From Unio delphinus (taxonomy: Eukaryota > Mollusca > Bivalvia > Unionida > Unionidae): a stretch of DNA of 64,000 bases. The stretch lies in the NCBI GenBank assembly GCA_029339505.1, contig JAQISU010000094.1, forward strand, positions 7,918,001-7,982,000, read 5' to 3'. This document shows positions 41,608 through 48,660 of this stretch, piece by piece; the stretch's first letter is position 1, and every line of letters starts with the position of its first letter. The position numbers and the translations under genes were made by a program. Below the pieces are notes generated by a model. That model was given only the letters and a program-made list of their open reading frames with translations, was not told the DNA's origin and did not search any database.

Positions 41608-43154
41608 CTGTCCACAGGAACACCATCTGTATGTAAGTTATTTGACATGCTGAATTAAACATTCAGATTAGTTCTCATTATTATTCGTTATGTTAATCTT
41701 GTTGTTGTAGGGTTTAACGCCATTTTTTAGCACATGATAGGCTATACATGTTGGTCAGTATTAATAGGGGAAGAAGAACTCGGGAAACCCCCCAGTTAGA
41801 ACCACCAACCCACGAAAAGTTACTGGCAAGCTTTCTCACATACTAACATTGTCTGGATCTGAGACTCGAACCCATGCAGACACAGGTGAAATGGCAGTGA
41901 TCCATAATGGAGAGTGCTTTAGACCACTCTGCCATTCCAGGCCCCTTATCTTAATCTTGTTAAAATGCTAATAACCTATGCTTTTCAGAATGATTTTAAC
42001 CATGAAATAGACAGATTAAAGGACAATAATGCAAACATGCTGATGTTTGCACCGATGATTTCTGATGATAAGAACCATACCACCTGTCCAGGACAGAGGC
42101 ATATATTACTGCTGTTATTACCTGTAAAGTCCCCAATAAACTTGAACATATTACGCCCTGCCCTTCCCCCAATGAAATGGTCAGTCCAAAATGTGATGTA
42201 TATTTATTTTCCCATAAAGACCGCATCAGATACAGTTATGGCAATGCAAACATTTTGGTCGTCCTGAACTAATTGGTTCTGACCAGGATTCACTCAAAGA
42301 ATCCAGCAGAGAAGTTTGACCATATTACCATGCAGCATCTAGTCGAGTGTAGTGCTGAACACTAATGACACTTGCATTGCCTACTGCTATTGAATTCATA
42401 TTTGAAATGTGGCAACTGCAATGTTGTATGACAAATAATATTAAAAAGGGACATTTTGGGCATATGAACATTGTAGTCGTAGCTTTTGGAATTCTAATGA
42501 GGACTTGTGATTTTTAAAAAAAATAAACACTAAACAATTTTTTTCTTTGAGTACAGCATGAAATGGCAACAGATTTTATTCCTCCAGGAAACATATATAC
42601 TCAGACTTAGATCTGGTGGTGCATCATGGGATGGCAGCATATCAGGGTTTATTATGGTTAAGGTACAAGGATAGACATTGATCTTGTGGTGCATCATGGG
42701 ATGGCAGCACCTTAGGGTTTTTTCTGTTTAAGATGACATAGACCTGATGCATAATGGGATGCTGGCAGATTATGGTTGATTCTGCTTGTTTACTAAATAA
42801 TTTGAAGGGAACAGAATAGACATAGTTCAGTTAATGTATCTTGGGATGGCTGCAGATCAGGGTTTTACTTGTTTTACAGAATGTTTCAACAGAATATTAT
42901 AGATTCATGTCTGCCTGTATGATATGCAGTCGCATATTTGGGTCTATGCTATTAACATTCACATGTTCATTGAATATGGGTAGATATGGTATTTTTTTGA
43001 CAAAAGAATTTTTTATTTCAGGAATTTTTACAACCAGAAAAGGTATGAAGAGGCCTTCATCAACTTGTGCCAAGCACTGGAAATTTATGCCGACCCAGAG
43101 CTTCAACAGGGTGTCCTTCGGCTTCAAAAGAAATTGAAGAAAATGGCATCATAA
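15471..43154 (+). CDS. ERCC6L: ERCC6L (PICH) DNA translocase, 3' part, seven exons
   Basis: Joined exons: 15471-15619, 16333-16448, 22061-22238, 26292-26509, 30291-31341, 37248-37308, 43022-43154. All phases match, giving 1906 coding bases and a TAA at 43152. The product matches remembered vertebrate ERCC6L in order: the [12 protein letters not shown] segment after the helicase core, then GLSDHDLMF, then YIQHRVQKAQ, a long acidic Ser-rich linker, and a C-terminal TPR-like helix pair ending at the protein terminus. In vertebrates PICH is a Snf2-family dsDNA translocase that binds ultrafine anaphase bridges and cooperates with Plk1 and topoisomerase II. The tail here keeps PICH-like linker features: SUMO-type psiKxE sites (VKME, VKQE, LKHE, IKME), acidic-flanked IIIS and TIIMDSDD stretches, and an S-S-P polo-box-type motif. 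ATPase motifs are absent, so the 5' exons are missing or unseen. Introns are 0.7-5.9 kb and packed with mobile DNA. ERCC6L2 or ERCC6 are less likely because of the C-terminal TPR-like end. Confidence 0.9.
15993..16127. mobile_element. TA-flanked MITE, 135 bp
   Basis: Left CAGTAAAACCTGTCTTGAGA and right TGGTCTTTCAAGACAGGTTC...CTG are inverted repeats of about 28 bp, with TA on both sides (15991-15992, 16128-16129). Internal GAGAGACCA repeats. Tc1/mariner-like, without an ORF, in ERCC6L intron A-B. Confidence 0.8.
16333..16448 (+). CDS. ERCC6L: ERCC6L exon [10 protein letters not shown] segment
   Basis: The acceptor CTTCTTTTTTAG precedes 16333. The split codon A+AT gives N, then [14 protein letters not shown] and an acidic stretch ending YIQHR. 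It aligns by eye with vertebrate GISDHDLMY...HYIQQR. The donor is AGG|GTGAGT at 16449, phase 0. The intron before it (15620-16332) is the shortest here at 713 bp and contains a TA-flanked MITE. Confidence 0.9.
16585..16680 (-). mobile_element. SINE-B head fragment
   Basis: The reverse complement starts GGGGCCCCGAGTGGTCAAGT and runs past box B (GGGTTCAAGTC). It matches the tRNA-like head of the full copy at 17832. The body is missing. Confidence 0.8.
16681..17831. other. ERCC6L intron B-C, unique-looking part
   Basis: No exon supported; AT-rich. Short open frames here lack flanking splice signals that match ERCC6L phases. Confidence 0.4.
17832..18080 (+). mobile_element. SINE-B, full length, tRNA-derived
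   Basis: Head GGCCCCGAGTGGCTGAGTGG with box A, a tRNA-Leu/Ser-like start, box B GCGTTCGAGTC, a body with AGAAAGCTTGCCAGTAGCTT and TGCCATGTATAGCC, and the end GTTAAACCATAAAAAAAAAA. The direct repeat TTAATCAGAA flanks it (17822-17831, 18081-18090). Clean structure, so relatively young. Confidence 0.9.
18091..19359. other. ERCC6L intron B-C, non-coding
   Basis: A C-rich patch (18355-18378) follows GTGGTCCCCCTCATG, which resembles a MITE end. No exon seen. Confidence 0.4.
19360..19459. mobile_element. Possible short MITE abutting a larger TIR element
   Basis: TAGTCCCCCTCTGG at the left and ATGATGGGGACCACAG at the right are imperfect inverted repeats. The right end touches the TA of the next element. 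Confidence 0.4.
19462..20792. mobile_element. 1.33-kb TA-flanked TIR element
   Basis: CAGTGGGACCCCGCTATAAC at the left and GTTATAGCGGGGTCCCACTG at the right are perfect inverted repeats of 20 bp with TA on both sides (19460-19461, 20793-20794). The interior is non-coding as far as visible and includes a C18 run (about 20660-20678). It has the termini of a pogo/Tc1-mariner-type non-autonomous element. A diverged relative of its interior lies at 38640-39255. Confidence 0.85.
20795..22060. other. ERCC6L intron B-C, 3' part
   Basis: No exon supported before the acceptor at 22060. AT-rich with weak repeat-like GAGTTATGGGCC segments (21615, 21705). Confidence 0.45.
22061..22238 (+). CDS. ERCC6L: ERCC6L exon C, VQKAQ segment with GC donor
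   Basis: The acceptor ACATCAG precedes 22061. The exon starts [16 protein letters not shown] and ends NWDMPKYIQ plus one base. VQKAQ matches the vertebrate sequence directly after YIQQR. The only donor that keeps the frame open into exon D is AAG|GCAAGT at 22239, a near-perfect GC-AG consensus. The nearest GT, seven bases on at 22246, gives an immediate stop in exon D. IKME is a psiKxE SUMO-type site. Confidence 0.85.
22239..23469. other. ERCC6L intron C-D, 5' part
   Basis: Starts with the GC donor. Two related stretches containing TATTTATAGCAGCTG / TATTTCTAGCAGCTG (near 23153 and 23343) suggest an old duplication. No exon seen. Confidence 0.4.
23470..24010 (+). pseudogene. hAT-like transposase C-terminal relic
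   Basis: Frames broken by stops and shifts read [20 protein letters not shown], then [13 protein letters not shown], then [20 protein letters not shown], then [20 protein letters not shown] and LRSRLSNQ...ATWCAKHS. The [15 protein letters not shown]...LRSRL block is the conserved C-terminal (dimerisation-type) motif of hAT-family transposases and related host genes. Position: ERCC6L intron C-D, same strand. No termini were found. Clearly dead. Confidence 0.75.
24011..25578. other. ERCC6L intron C-D, non-coding
   Basis: No exon or repeat recognised. Confidence 0.4.
25579..26045. mobile_element. Possible TIR element with TATAAGTC ends
   Basis: Left: TTTGGCCTATAAGTTGATGC and GGAATATAAGTCG. Right: GAGTATAAGATGAATCCCCG and TTGACTTATACACTAGAAA. 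Both ends hold repeated, inverted CTATAAGTCGA-type motifs, a pattern seen in widespread metazoan MITEs. Boundaries and TSD not resolved. Confidence 0.45.
26292..26509 (+). CDS. ERCC6L: ERCC6L exon D, acidic linker
   Basis: The exon reads (A)[20 protein letters not shown], then an E-rich stretch, ending VEYPSHIE. The acceptor is CTTACAG|CAG, a NAGNAG site: use of either AG (exon start 26292 or 26295) keeps the frame, giving A-E or E. Contains S-S-P (polo-box type) and VKQE. The donor is GAG|GTATGA at 26510, and this donor lies in the first unit of a 57-bp tandem array. Linker sequence is poorly conserved, so this exon rests mainly on phase and composition. Confidence 0.8.
26503..26943 (+). repeat. 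57-bp tandem array containing the exon D splice donor
   Basis: About eight copies of a unit starting ACATAGAGGTATGAATTAGC. Copy 1 includes the last codons and donor of ERCC6L exon D. Copies 2-6 keep GAG|GTATGAATT, and copies 7-8 read GTG|GTATGAATT. Some units also end in TCTATTTAG|GACAG, which resembles an acceptor. Confidence 0.9.
26944..27682. other. ERCC6L intron D-E, non-coding
   Basis: Nothing recognised. Confidence 0.4.
27683..27920. repeat. Tandem duplication of about 115 bp
   Basis: 27683-27795 and 27796-27920 both run from AAATTCATAT to TTTGCTGTAC with scattered changes. The second copy has a 12-bp insertion (TCCAATATGTAT). Confidence 0.85.
27921..28496. other. ERCC6L intron D-E, non-coding
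   Basis: Nothing recognised. Confidence 0.4.
28770..29960 (-). mobile_element. hAT deletion derivative, 1.19 kb, nested in a SINE
   Basis: CAGACTTCCCGAAAGC at the left and GCTTTTGGGAAGTCTG at the right are inverted repeats with one mismatch. ATATAAC is repeated on both sides (28763-28769, 29961-29967) and the eighth base differs, consistent with an 8-bp hAT target duplication. Sub-terminal CGGTCTGAC/GTCGGTCCG motifs lie at both ends. The transposase N-terminal region is on the minus strand. Confidence 0.8.
28956..29731 (-). pseudogene. hAT/ZNF862-like transposase N-terminal part, frameshifted
   Basis: The ATG at 29731 opens [20 protein letters not shown], a basic start, then [20 protein letters not shown] with CAMC as the first zinc-finger pair. 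The frame is lost in an A8 run (about 29484-29491). The next frame gives [13 protein letters not shown], the H..H half of a TTF-type zinc finger, a basic helix, and [18 protein letters not shown], which matches the MxDGSTD motif of this transposase class. It ends 33 residues later, so the rest of the catalytic domain is deleted. One base in a homopolymer separates the two frames, so a sequencing error is possible there. Confidence 0.75.
30291..31341 (+). CDS. ERCC6L: ERCC6L exon E, large disordered acidic exon
   Basis: 1051 bp, entering in phase 0 after TACATTGCAG and leaving GAT G|GTAAAT in phase 1. It encodes about 350 residues, mostly Ser/Asp/Glu-rich and probably disordered. Notable segments: [19 protein letters not shown] (30482-30542), which pairs an acidic-flanked hydrophobic SUMO-interaction-type stretch with a psiKxE site; [14 protein letters not shown] (about 30856-30897), a second such stretch; a basic [20 protein letters not shown] segment like the basic-acidic segment of vertebrate PICH; and several SP sites (ESPNL, DSPLI, EFSPI). 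An open frame continues upstream into the intron from 30114, but the AG at 30290 and the phase match make 30291 the exon start. Confidence 0.9.
31342..32365. other. ERCC6L intron E-F, 5' part
   Basis: Non-coding. Includes three copies of a roughly 36-bp unit GTATTCCATGTGTCCCATAA... at 32148-32238. Confidence 0.5.
32366..33420 (+). mobile_element. CR1/L2-like LINE 3' part
   Basis: Reads through [17 protein letters not shown], then [20 protein letters not shown] (RT palm end), then [33 protein letters not shown], and, after one stop at 32861, [20 protein letters not shown] and [13 protein letters not shown]. These are standard RT thumb and C-terminal motifs of CR1/L2-type elements. It ends with an (ATT)n tail (33371-33420). 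5'-truncated, with few breaks, so younger than the 11133 copy. Confidence 0.85.
33421..36361. other. ERCC6L intron E-F, AT-rich
   Basis: Non-coding. Four 15-bp units of ATTTGCATATATCAC type lie at 34352-34411. Otherwise nothing recognised. Confidence 0.45.
36362..36685 (+). mobile_element. SINE-A, full length, tRNA-derived
   Basis: Head GGTGGCCTAGTGGTTAGAGC (box A) and GTGGGTTCGATCCCCGG (box B), the spacer ACCAAAGACTTACAAAAATG, the conserved body (GTGTCAGGATAATGTGAGTG, GACATCATGCTACATGTCTG), and the tail TTAAAAATCCTAATCAAAAC. Best reference copy of this family in the window. Confidence 0.9.
36686..37247. other. ERCC6L intron E-F, 3' part
   Basis: Non-coding; ends in the acceptor TTTTTCAG at 37247. 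Confidence 0.5.
37248..37308 (+). CDS. ERCC6L: ERCC6L exon F, first half of C-terminal TPR-like unit
   Basis: A 61-bp exon after TTTTTCAG, phase 1 in and phase 2 out (AG|GTATGA). It reads [21 protein letters not shown], parallel to the vertebrate ERCC6L segment with two helices before the last repeat. Too short to score alone; phase continuity with E and G supports it. Confidence 0.85.
37309..38639. other. ERCC6L intron F-G, 5' part
   Basis: T9-G16 tract near 37522-37548; AAGGTCA/TTGACC-rich patch at 37650-37930; a repeat-like patch with GGGAG/AATTGGGA motifs (38200-38610). No exon. Confidence 0.45.
38640..39255. mobile_element. Diverged relative of the 19462 TIR element
   Basis: ATGGCTGGGCCTTTAGAAAA CTTTGATC, GTCAGCTCA, ACACAACCAAGCAGCCAATG and GATAAAAGATT occur in the same order as in 19700-20000. 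Termini not found. It holds the 32-bp tandem array. Confidence 0.6.
38898..39150. repeat. 32-bp tandem array, eight copies
   Basis: Unit CAGCCAATGATTGAGTGATA... every 32 bases from 38898 to 39122, nearly identical. A single-copy relative (CAGCCAATGCGGCGGTTGAT) is inside the 19462-20792 transposon. Confidence 0.95.
39306..40178 (-). mobile_element. RTE-like LINE, 5'-truncated
   Basis: The minus-strand element ends in a (TGAA)n-type tail (ATTC repeats at 39306-39320 on the + strand). CCTATTGTTAAT flanks it at 39294-39305 and 40179-40190, a 12-bp target-site duplication. Compositionally distinct (GC-richer) from the surrounding intron. Confidence 0.9.
39318..40166 (-). CDS. LINE reverse transcriptase C-terminal region, open
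   Basis: An unbroken frame on the minus strand encodes the end of an RT protein. It contains [13 protein letters not shown] (the FADD catalytic motif), [67 protein letters not shown] [14 protein letters not shown], and [16 protein letters not shown]. This is the C-terminal block common in RTE-like and related endonuclease/RT elements of marine invertebrates. The natural start lies in the deleted 5' part. The open frame extends across the target duplication to 40196, but the element ends at 40178. Not an ERCC6L exon; it is antisense to the gene. Confidence 0.85.
   Translation of the reverse strand, partial: TSTSERRNGIQWTLWSQLDDLDFADDLALLSHSKQQMQEKTNVVAATSSQVGLNIHEDKTKILKINSTSTEPVTLNGSPLEEVQSFTYLGSIIDQQGGTDADVKTRIGKARAAFIQLKNIWTSKELSLTTKIRLFNSNVKSILLYGAETWRTTKTTIRKVQTFINSCLRRILRIRWPDTISNANLWERTFQLPAEEEIRKKRWGWIGHTLRKPPTSITRQALRWNPQGKRKRGRPRNTWRRNLQADTTKMGYTWNQLEKMARDRGLWRSVVGGPYPDRSDGQ
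40386..40534 (+). mobile_element. SINE-B, 5'-truncated
   Basis: Body from TATGTGAGAAAGCTTGCCAG to GCGTTAAACCCTACAAC. AGAATATTATGG flanks it at 40374-40385 and 40535-40546. The head is missing. Confidence 0.85.
40547..41530. other. ERCC6L intron F-G, non-coding
   Basis: Nothing recognised. Confidence 0.4.
41531..41605. repeat. (AT)n microsatellite, about 75 bp
   Basis: Pure TA dinucleotide run. Confidence 0.98.
41704..41950 (-). mobile_element. SINE-B, minus strand
   Basis: Reverse complement of the SINE-B consensus, from GGTTTAACGCC to AGGCCCC. TTAATCTTGTT flanks it at 41693-41703 and 41951-41961. Confidence 0.85.
41962..43021. other. ERCC6L intron F-G, 3' part
   Basis: Four spaced, diverging copies of a GCATCATGGGATGGCAGCA-containing unit between 42601 and 42865. 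A similar GCATTATGGGATGGCAG occurs near 1831. No exon before 43022. Confidence 0.5.
43022..43154 (+). CDS. ERCC6L: ERCC6L exon G, C-terminal end and stop
   Basis: The acceptor TTTATTTCAG precedes 43022. The exon reads [26 protein letters not shown], then a Leu/Lys helix ending KKMAS and TAA. This is a TPR-like helix pair (A at the small position, YEEAFINL). It parallels the vertebrate end IQEALNCLVKALDIKSADPEVMLLTLSLYKQL, including the ADPE turn. It fixes the identity as ERCC6L rather than ERCC6 or ERCC6L2. Confidence 0.9.
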
Positions 43155-44879
43155 TTTGAACTGTTAAGGCTACCTCATTGAAATACTTTTCAGTCTAGGA
43201 TTTATTGAGATGTATCTTCATGCAGCTGAAATATTAGTAGAATAATATCCTATTGTAAGTTTGTGTTGATTTACTGACTTCTGGCCTTGCCTGCCTCGCC
43301 TATGCAAGACAATGCATGTTTCATCATAACAAACAGTATTAAAGTTTTGTGTTATACCTTTTTTTTTTTAAATTCATATATCTTCAACATCAGTTTCCGT
43401 TATTTAACTGAAACTTTGGGATCGTGTTATTATCTATCTATGCTGATATGGAAGAATTTCCTGTTTCTCGCACCTACTTGTGCGTTGTTGACGTGTTTTT
43501 TTTTTAAATCATGAAATCTTGACAATTAAAAAAGATACCTGGTGAGAAGGAAATGAAGGAAGATCTCAATATATTAATATGTTTTTTGATTACCTGAATC
43601 TTTTTTCAAATATATTATAAATATATTTTTTTCAAATCTGTTATTAAAATATTTTTTCTGTTCTTATAAGATGATTATTGATGCATTGAAGAAAAACGTT
43701 GTCTCATCATTACTTTCTTAATATTTCCAAAAGGGAGTTGATCATGGATGAAAATTTCTTATGTTGTGGTAGACAATGTAGAAAATTACATGTGCACATT
43801 TTAGTTTAATTTTAGGGTTTATTTTCATTTTTTTTGATTGGAAAAATGTTAGTAAAACTAATAAAGAGAAGATCAAAGCAACAACTCTGTTCGATTTTTT
43901 TTCATTTACCTGTCCCCCAAAAAACCTGATTTATGGGATTTGTTTTTTCAGATTTTCTATTTACTTTTATTAGACTATTACAGGAACTAACATTCAAATG
44001 GTTCATGCCAGACATTTTTCATGTATGTAAATGTATGTGCTGGCCATATAATTGTGTAATTTAACATAAATACTTCCAAAAAGAAGTATTAGAAAAGGTC
44101 ATAAAAATATAAAATTGATATACCTAATGCAAAAATGTACTAGAAAATGTGTAATTTAGTATCAGTAATAAATTACCTAATCTTACTACATTGTTTTTCT
44201 TTCTTGAACCTTTTTCCAATTAAGAAAGTTCCATCCTCACGTTCAATGAAATTTAGAGAAGTTCAGAAGTGGAAAGAAAACATAGTCCCCCCCCCTCCTC
44301 CAATCACAGACCCGAGTACAGGAGCCATCTTGTTTCTTAGGATGACACCATTGTTTGGTTGAATTCAATAAAAATGTAGTTAATATTGTGTCAAAGATGT
44401 GTTTGGGCATTTTAAACATTGGTTTCCATGTAGCTATTGTTTATACCATTTTTGTCCATTGTATATTTATTAATAGTTTAAGCCCTCTTGTAAGTATTTA
44501 GGCATTATTTCAACGTGTCAGCAGTGCCCATTATGTACCATTCCCCATCATCAATAGGGTAAACAATAATTATTTCTTAATTATAAATAATCAAGTTTGG
44601 TGGCTTACAGACTCCTGGGTAGGTTTCAGCTTAGTGTTCGTTTCCAGAATTTATTTTACTAAACCTGTTTTGTATCTATGTACTTTCGAAAATATCTGAT
44701 TTGATTAGTAACTAAATGGTAATTGTTGAATTTTAGACTCTTCTTGGGAATCTCAATTGAACATTAACCATCTCTGTTGTGTTTTGCTGGTTTCCCATCA
44801 AACTCATTAGCACCGATACTATAAAGTTAAAGTCGTTAGCACCAATACCATATACCATTTGAGTGTTGTATCTTGTTTA
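43155..44879 (+). other. ERCC6L 3' UTR and downstream AT-rich DNA
   Basis: No coding exon recognised. Candidate poly(A) signals are ATTAAA near 43329, AATAAA at 43860-43865 and AATAAA near 44369. The second sits about 700 nt after the stop, a usual 3' UTR length. Without transcript data the cleavage site cannot be chosen. Confidence 0.4.
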
Positions 44880-46785
44880 CCAAATTCTTTTTGCAGCAGT
44901 ATTTTGAAGAGAGGCAAATGTGGGCATTAGAATGATCTACTGGGTATGCACCACACCTGCCTTGCTTGCATATGTTTCCAATGTACAGACCGCTGTCTTT
45001 GGTTAGATGACATATGCAACCCTGCAGAAAGTAGATGAACTTAAAAGGGGAAGAGGAAAGGTAATTTTTCCTTCTCCTTTCTATGGTGTAAAGGATTCTT
45101 CATTGAGTTGTTGGGACTCAGAGGACAAAGACAACTCCTAGATCCCAGGAAGATATGGAATCATTCTCTTAGAGAAATATTGTTCTTGGAGGCCTGATGG
45201 TCATTTTCACCCAGTTTGTGCCTGTTTTTGGTAGGTCTAGGAGAGTGTCCCAAGGTAGGAAACACTAGTGCAGTGAGTGAGCCATGCCCCCTGAGGAAGG
45301 AGCAGCACCCTTTTCAAACACAGAAGCTGGTGTTGGCATTGAACAAATCAAGCCTCTTTGGAAGGGAATGATCATGCTATATAAGTTTGAAGTGGGAACA
45401 CCGAAAAACAAACTGGATAATGTATCTTTCTCCCTTTGGAGACCCTACATCGTCCCACTCTTCAACTTATTCAATGGAGGAGGTTGAGTTCTGGCGTTTG
45501 ATAAGGCAGGAAATGAAGTTTACTACCGTACCTTCTTGCCATAGATTTATGTCCCAAGCTCAGAAGACAAGAAATCTCCAGTTTGTTGCAACTCTGGAGG
45601 TTGCCTCAAGCACAGATCTCTCCTACTCTCTAATTCTACGGTGGTCAGGAAGCTCTCTCAAAGGTTCTGTAAAGGTCAGGAGTTTGCTATGGTAGTGTAA
45701 AGAAGGTTCTGTTTCTCCCTCTTCACTGTAACAGCAGGTCTCTCTGGCTAGATTGACTGCACTCCTGGCCCCTTTAGCCTTCCACTTGTATGCAAGGAGA
45801 TCGCAAGTGAAATTTCAAACAGGAACTGGGATCACCTTCCAGTAAAGATTCTGGATGTAATGGATCTTAAGGCTAGGTTGGTCTTTTTATTTTTGGTCTT
45901 CTGATGGGAGGAATATCTTTCCAAAGTCCCTCCAGTCCATTTTAAGAATCCTCTTGGTGCTGCTCCAGTCTCATCATCTCTATGAATCCTAGGATCTGAA
46001 GGACCAACAACACTTGTACCTCACACTGTTGAAACTAGCCAGAATGTGTCCAGCCTGATCACCCCTTTATGCCCTAAGTAAAATTCTGCAAAAAAAAATA
46101 GCCCAGTCCAGGAAGCAGCCCCCATTTGCTCCCTCTTGCCCATCTGAAGCTTGAAATCACTGGAAAGGTCCAAGGAAGTAGTTTGTATACCACTCACCCT
46201 TTGCTATGGATGAAGGGGGTGGGGGATGGTTGCCCTTTGACTTACTCCCTCATCTGACATGGATCACAGTCTCGAGGATTCCGATGGGTGCTTGACTAGC
46301 CCTCATTCCATAGACCCGGTCAAGCATAATAAACTATTTGTGGATCCTTACTATAGTAAATGATTCTTGCTTTGGTTCCAGAAACGTCTTTCTCTGGCCT
46401 TTACCAGCATTCTTTTCCACCAGTCAAATCTAGTATGGTTAAAGGAATAGGTGCACATATTTCAACATAAGGGTTCAGTAGAGAGGGTGTTGAACAATCT
46501 GTTTATGGCCTTATACTTCCATTTTTTCCTGGAATTCAAAAATGGCAGAAAGTTTCAACTGATTCTTAATCATTCTACCTTCAACAAGTTACTTAAGGAG
46601 GAACCATTCCAGATGAAGACTACATCATCAGTCAGGAATACCATAATGGCCAGCATCTGGGCAGTTTCTGTCAGTCATCATGATGTATACTTTCCCTACC
46701 CCATTTTTTCTCCTCACCAGAAGTACTCTGGTTTTATCAAAACTGGGAGGTTTTCCAATTTCATTTACAAGAGTGATGGGTAGAA
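44880..46785 (+). mobile_element. DIRS-like (tyrosine-recombinase) retroelement relic
   Basis: Broken frames. 46480-46783 reads LNNLFMALYFHFFLEFKNGR, then FNKLLKEEPFQMKTTSSVRN and HDVYFPYPIFSPHQKYSGF. This parallels the DIRS-type RT pattern F..PKK.G..RPVIDL..LN....FKMET..SVR.....W..S.D..DAY.H.PI.P..RKYL.F, though the catalytic region is absent. Upstream, about 44950-45020 has HTCLAC...CTDRCLW-like Cys clusters, and 45460 has a SMEEVEFWR-type stretch, as in DIRS ORF1. Termini not found; many stops. Confidence 0.6.
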
Positions 46786-47093
46786 CCTAATACCATTAAA
46801 AAAAAATGTTGTACCATATTATTTCTGAATTTACCGCAATACGTACCATGGTACACTGAAATAATATTAAGAACTTACAATTCACTGTTTTGAGGCAAGG
46901 ACCTGACATATTTTTGTTTAAATTCCATCTGTCAATAACTGCAACAAAATGTCTTGCTCTAATATATGTAAAATTAACACCATATAATCTCCATGATATT
47001 AACTGGAATAAATATGATTTATTTTGTGATGAAAGAAAATATCTCCACTCAACAGAAAATCACACACCCGTTATTGCCATATAGTATATAGAG
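46786..47093. other. Non-coding DNA
   Basis: Nothing recognised; AT-rich. Confidence 0.4.
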
Positions 47094-47230
47094 GATCTCA
47101 AATGTGTAATGATTTAATATTGAAACAAGTTTAATAATGTCCAGCTTTTGAAAGCCTTGGCAAGCAAAAGCTTGATATTATTCAATGAGTTTCATAAATT
47201 TAATATTAAATCATTACCCATTTGAGATTC
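47094..47230. mobile_element. Foldback MITE, 137 bp
   Basis: GATCTCAAATGTGTAATGAT TTAATATT at the left is the near-perfect inverse of AATATTAAATCATTACCCAT TTGAGATTC at the right. The middle also pairs partly (TTTAATAATG / TATTATTCAA). The whole element can form one hairpin. Confidence 0.85.
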
Positions 47231-48260
47231 TTTTTGTCACATAGTTTTTATTTCAGTGGTAATTAATTAGAATAAAGAACGAATAATTGCGTTCATTCTG
47301 ACAGATGGTGCACCTTTCATTGGTTGTGCTTAAGATATAGTCTCAAACAATGTTAAACAAGTAAAGTAAGTTGTACTTTTTTTTACAAATAATAAATCAA
47401 GAAAAAGCTTCCATCCAGAATATTTTATAATGGCAAAATCATTTTTCAAAACAAGATGATGCCACATTGTTTGATATGGTATGCAGTAGGCCTAGAGTAC
47501 ATGTTTACCCTAAAATATCACTTTCAGAACTAAACATTACATTGTTGCGAATTTTATGTGAAATAAGATTACTGGATACAGAAATTCCCACATTTACTGC
47601 AATGCATTTGTGACCAGGTATTTGCAGTATCTGACTGGAACAATATAATGCAAAGAAGACATAAACAAATTTCTTTTTGAGTCAGATTTGCATCCCATAT
47701 ACACTGCATAAAGATGCTGTGGTTGGATAAAGTTTTCATAGTTAAGAGCCCTTTTTTTGTCCAAATTCTTCAGCAAACGAAGGTGAGTTTATTTACTTCT
47801 AAAAGTTAACATTTAAACCACACTTCTATATCCAGGGAATTCTATATGTCTTAAGATGTGCTGCTCCATCTCCCCACCCCCTACCCCCACCGAGCCATCA
47901 AATAAGCAATACCCTTAGTTTTACTTCTTAATGTTGTTATTGGCTTGTAGTTTTACAGCAATTTTCTCATTATGATATTGTTATACATGAAATAACTACC
48001 CCCTGTGGGGATATCATAATCTGTATTCAGACAGCCGAGATAATTTTTCATCAATTTCCATTTGCGAGTCGTGTTAAAAAATGGTTGTCAATAATGTTCA
48101 TTAAAAACCAAACATTTCAGAAGGCTGGGTTAAAAACAATTTCCCATGATCCCAGACGATCAGTAAAGAGTATACTGTACAATAATTTCATGTTTTATTT
48201 GGACCAATCAGAATCACATAAAGTTATATTTTAAAATATGGTAATGTAAAACTATGAAAC
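47231..48260. other. Non-coding DNA
   Basis: Nothing supported. A C-rich patch lies at 47868-47892. Confidence 0.4.
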
Positions 48261-48660
48261 TGCATACTGTAGAAAAACTATACCTACTATGTGATAAATG
48301 AATTGTTTTGTTTTTTGGTTTAACGCCATCTTTCAGCATGAGATAGGCTATACATGGCAGCCAGTAATAATGGTGGAGGAAGAACCCGGAAAGAACCATC
48401 AATTCACATACCCAGATTGGCCGAATCTGAGACTCGAACCCACGCAGCCAGAGGTGAGATGGCAGTGATCCATAAGGGCGAGCGCTTTAGACCACTCGTC
48501 CACTTGGGGCCCCAAATGAATTGTTGTGTAACAGCTTTAACTAAAGGGGGATTTCTGCATACTATAGAAAAACTATACCTACTATCTGATAAATGAATTG
48601 ATGTATAAGCTGTAATCTAACAGCTTTAACTAATGGGGGATTATAGCAGCTAATATGGTG
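48261..48660. repeat. Short tandem duplication split by a SINE
   Basis: GCATACTGTAGAAAAACTAT...GATAAATGAATTG at 48261-48304 recurs at 48557-48600. CAGCTTTAACTAA.GGGGGATT occurs at 48531 and 48622. The SINE-B copy inserted into the first unit. Confidence 0.75.
48308..48513 (-). mobile_element. SINE-B, minus strand
   Basis: Reverse complement of SINE-B from GGTTTAACGCC to TGGGGCCCC. AAATGAATTGTT flanks it at 48296-48307 and 48514-48525. Part of the body before box B is shortened. Confidence 0.9.

Noticed and set aside
41965..42267. 100-codon + strand frame in ERCC6L intron F-G as an extra exon
   Set aside because: Exons F and G already join in phase; insertion of this frame is unsupported by splice signals or similarity.
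47594..47776. Minus-strand 60-codon frame (LKNLDKKRALNYENFIQPQH)
   Set aside because: Protein-like in part, but no splice sites in phase with neighbours and no partner exon.
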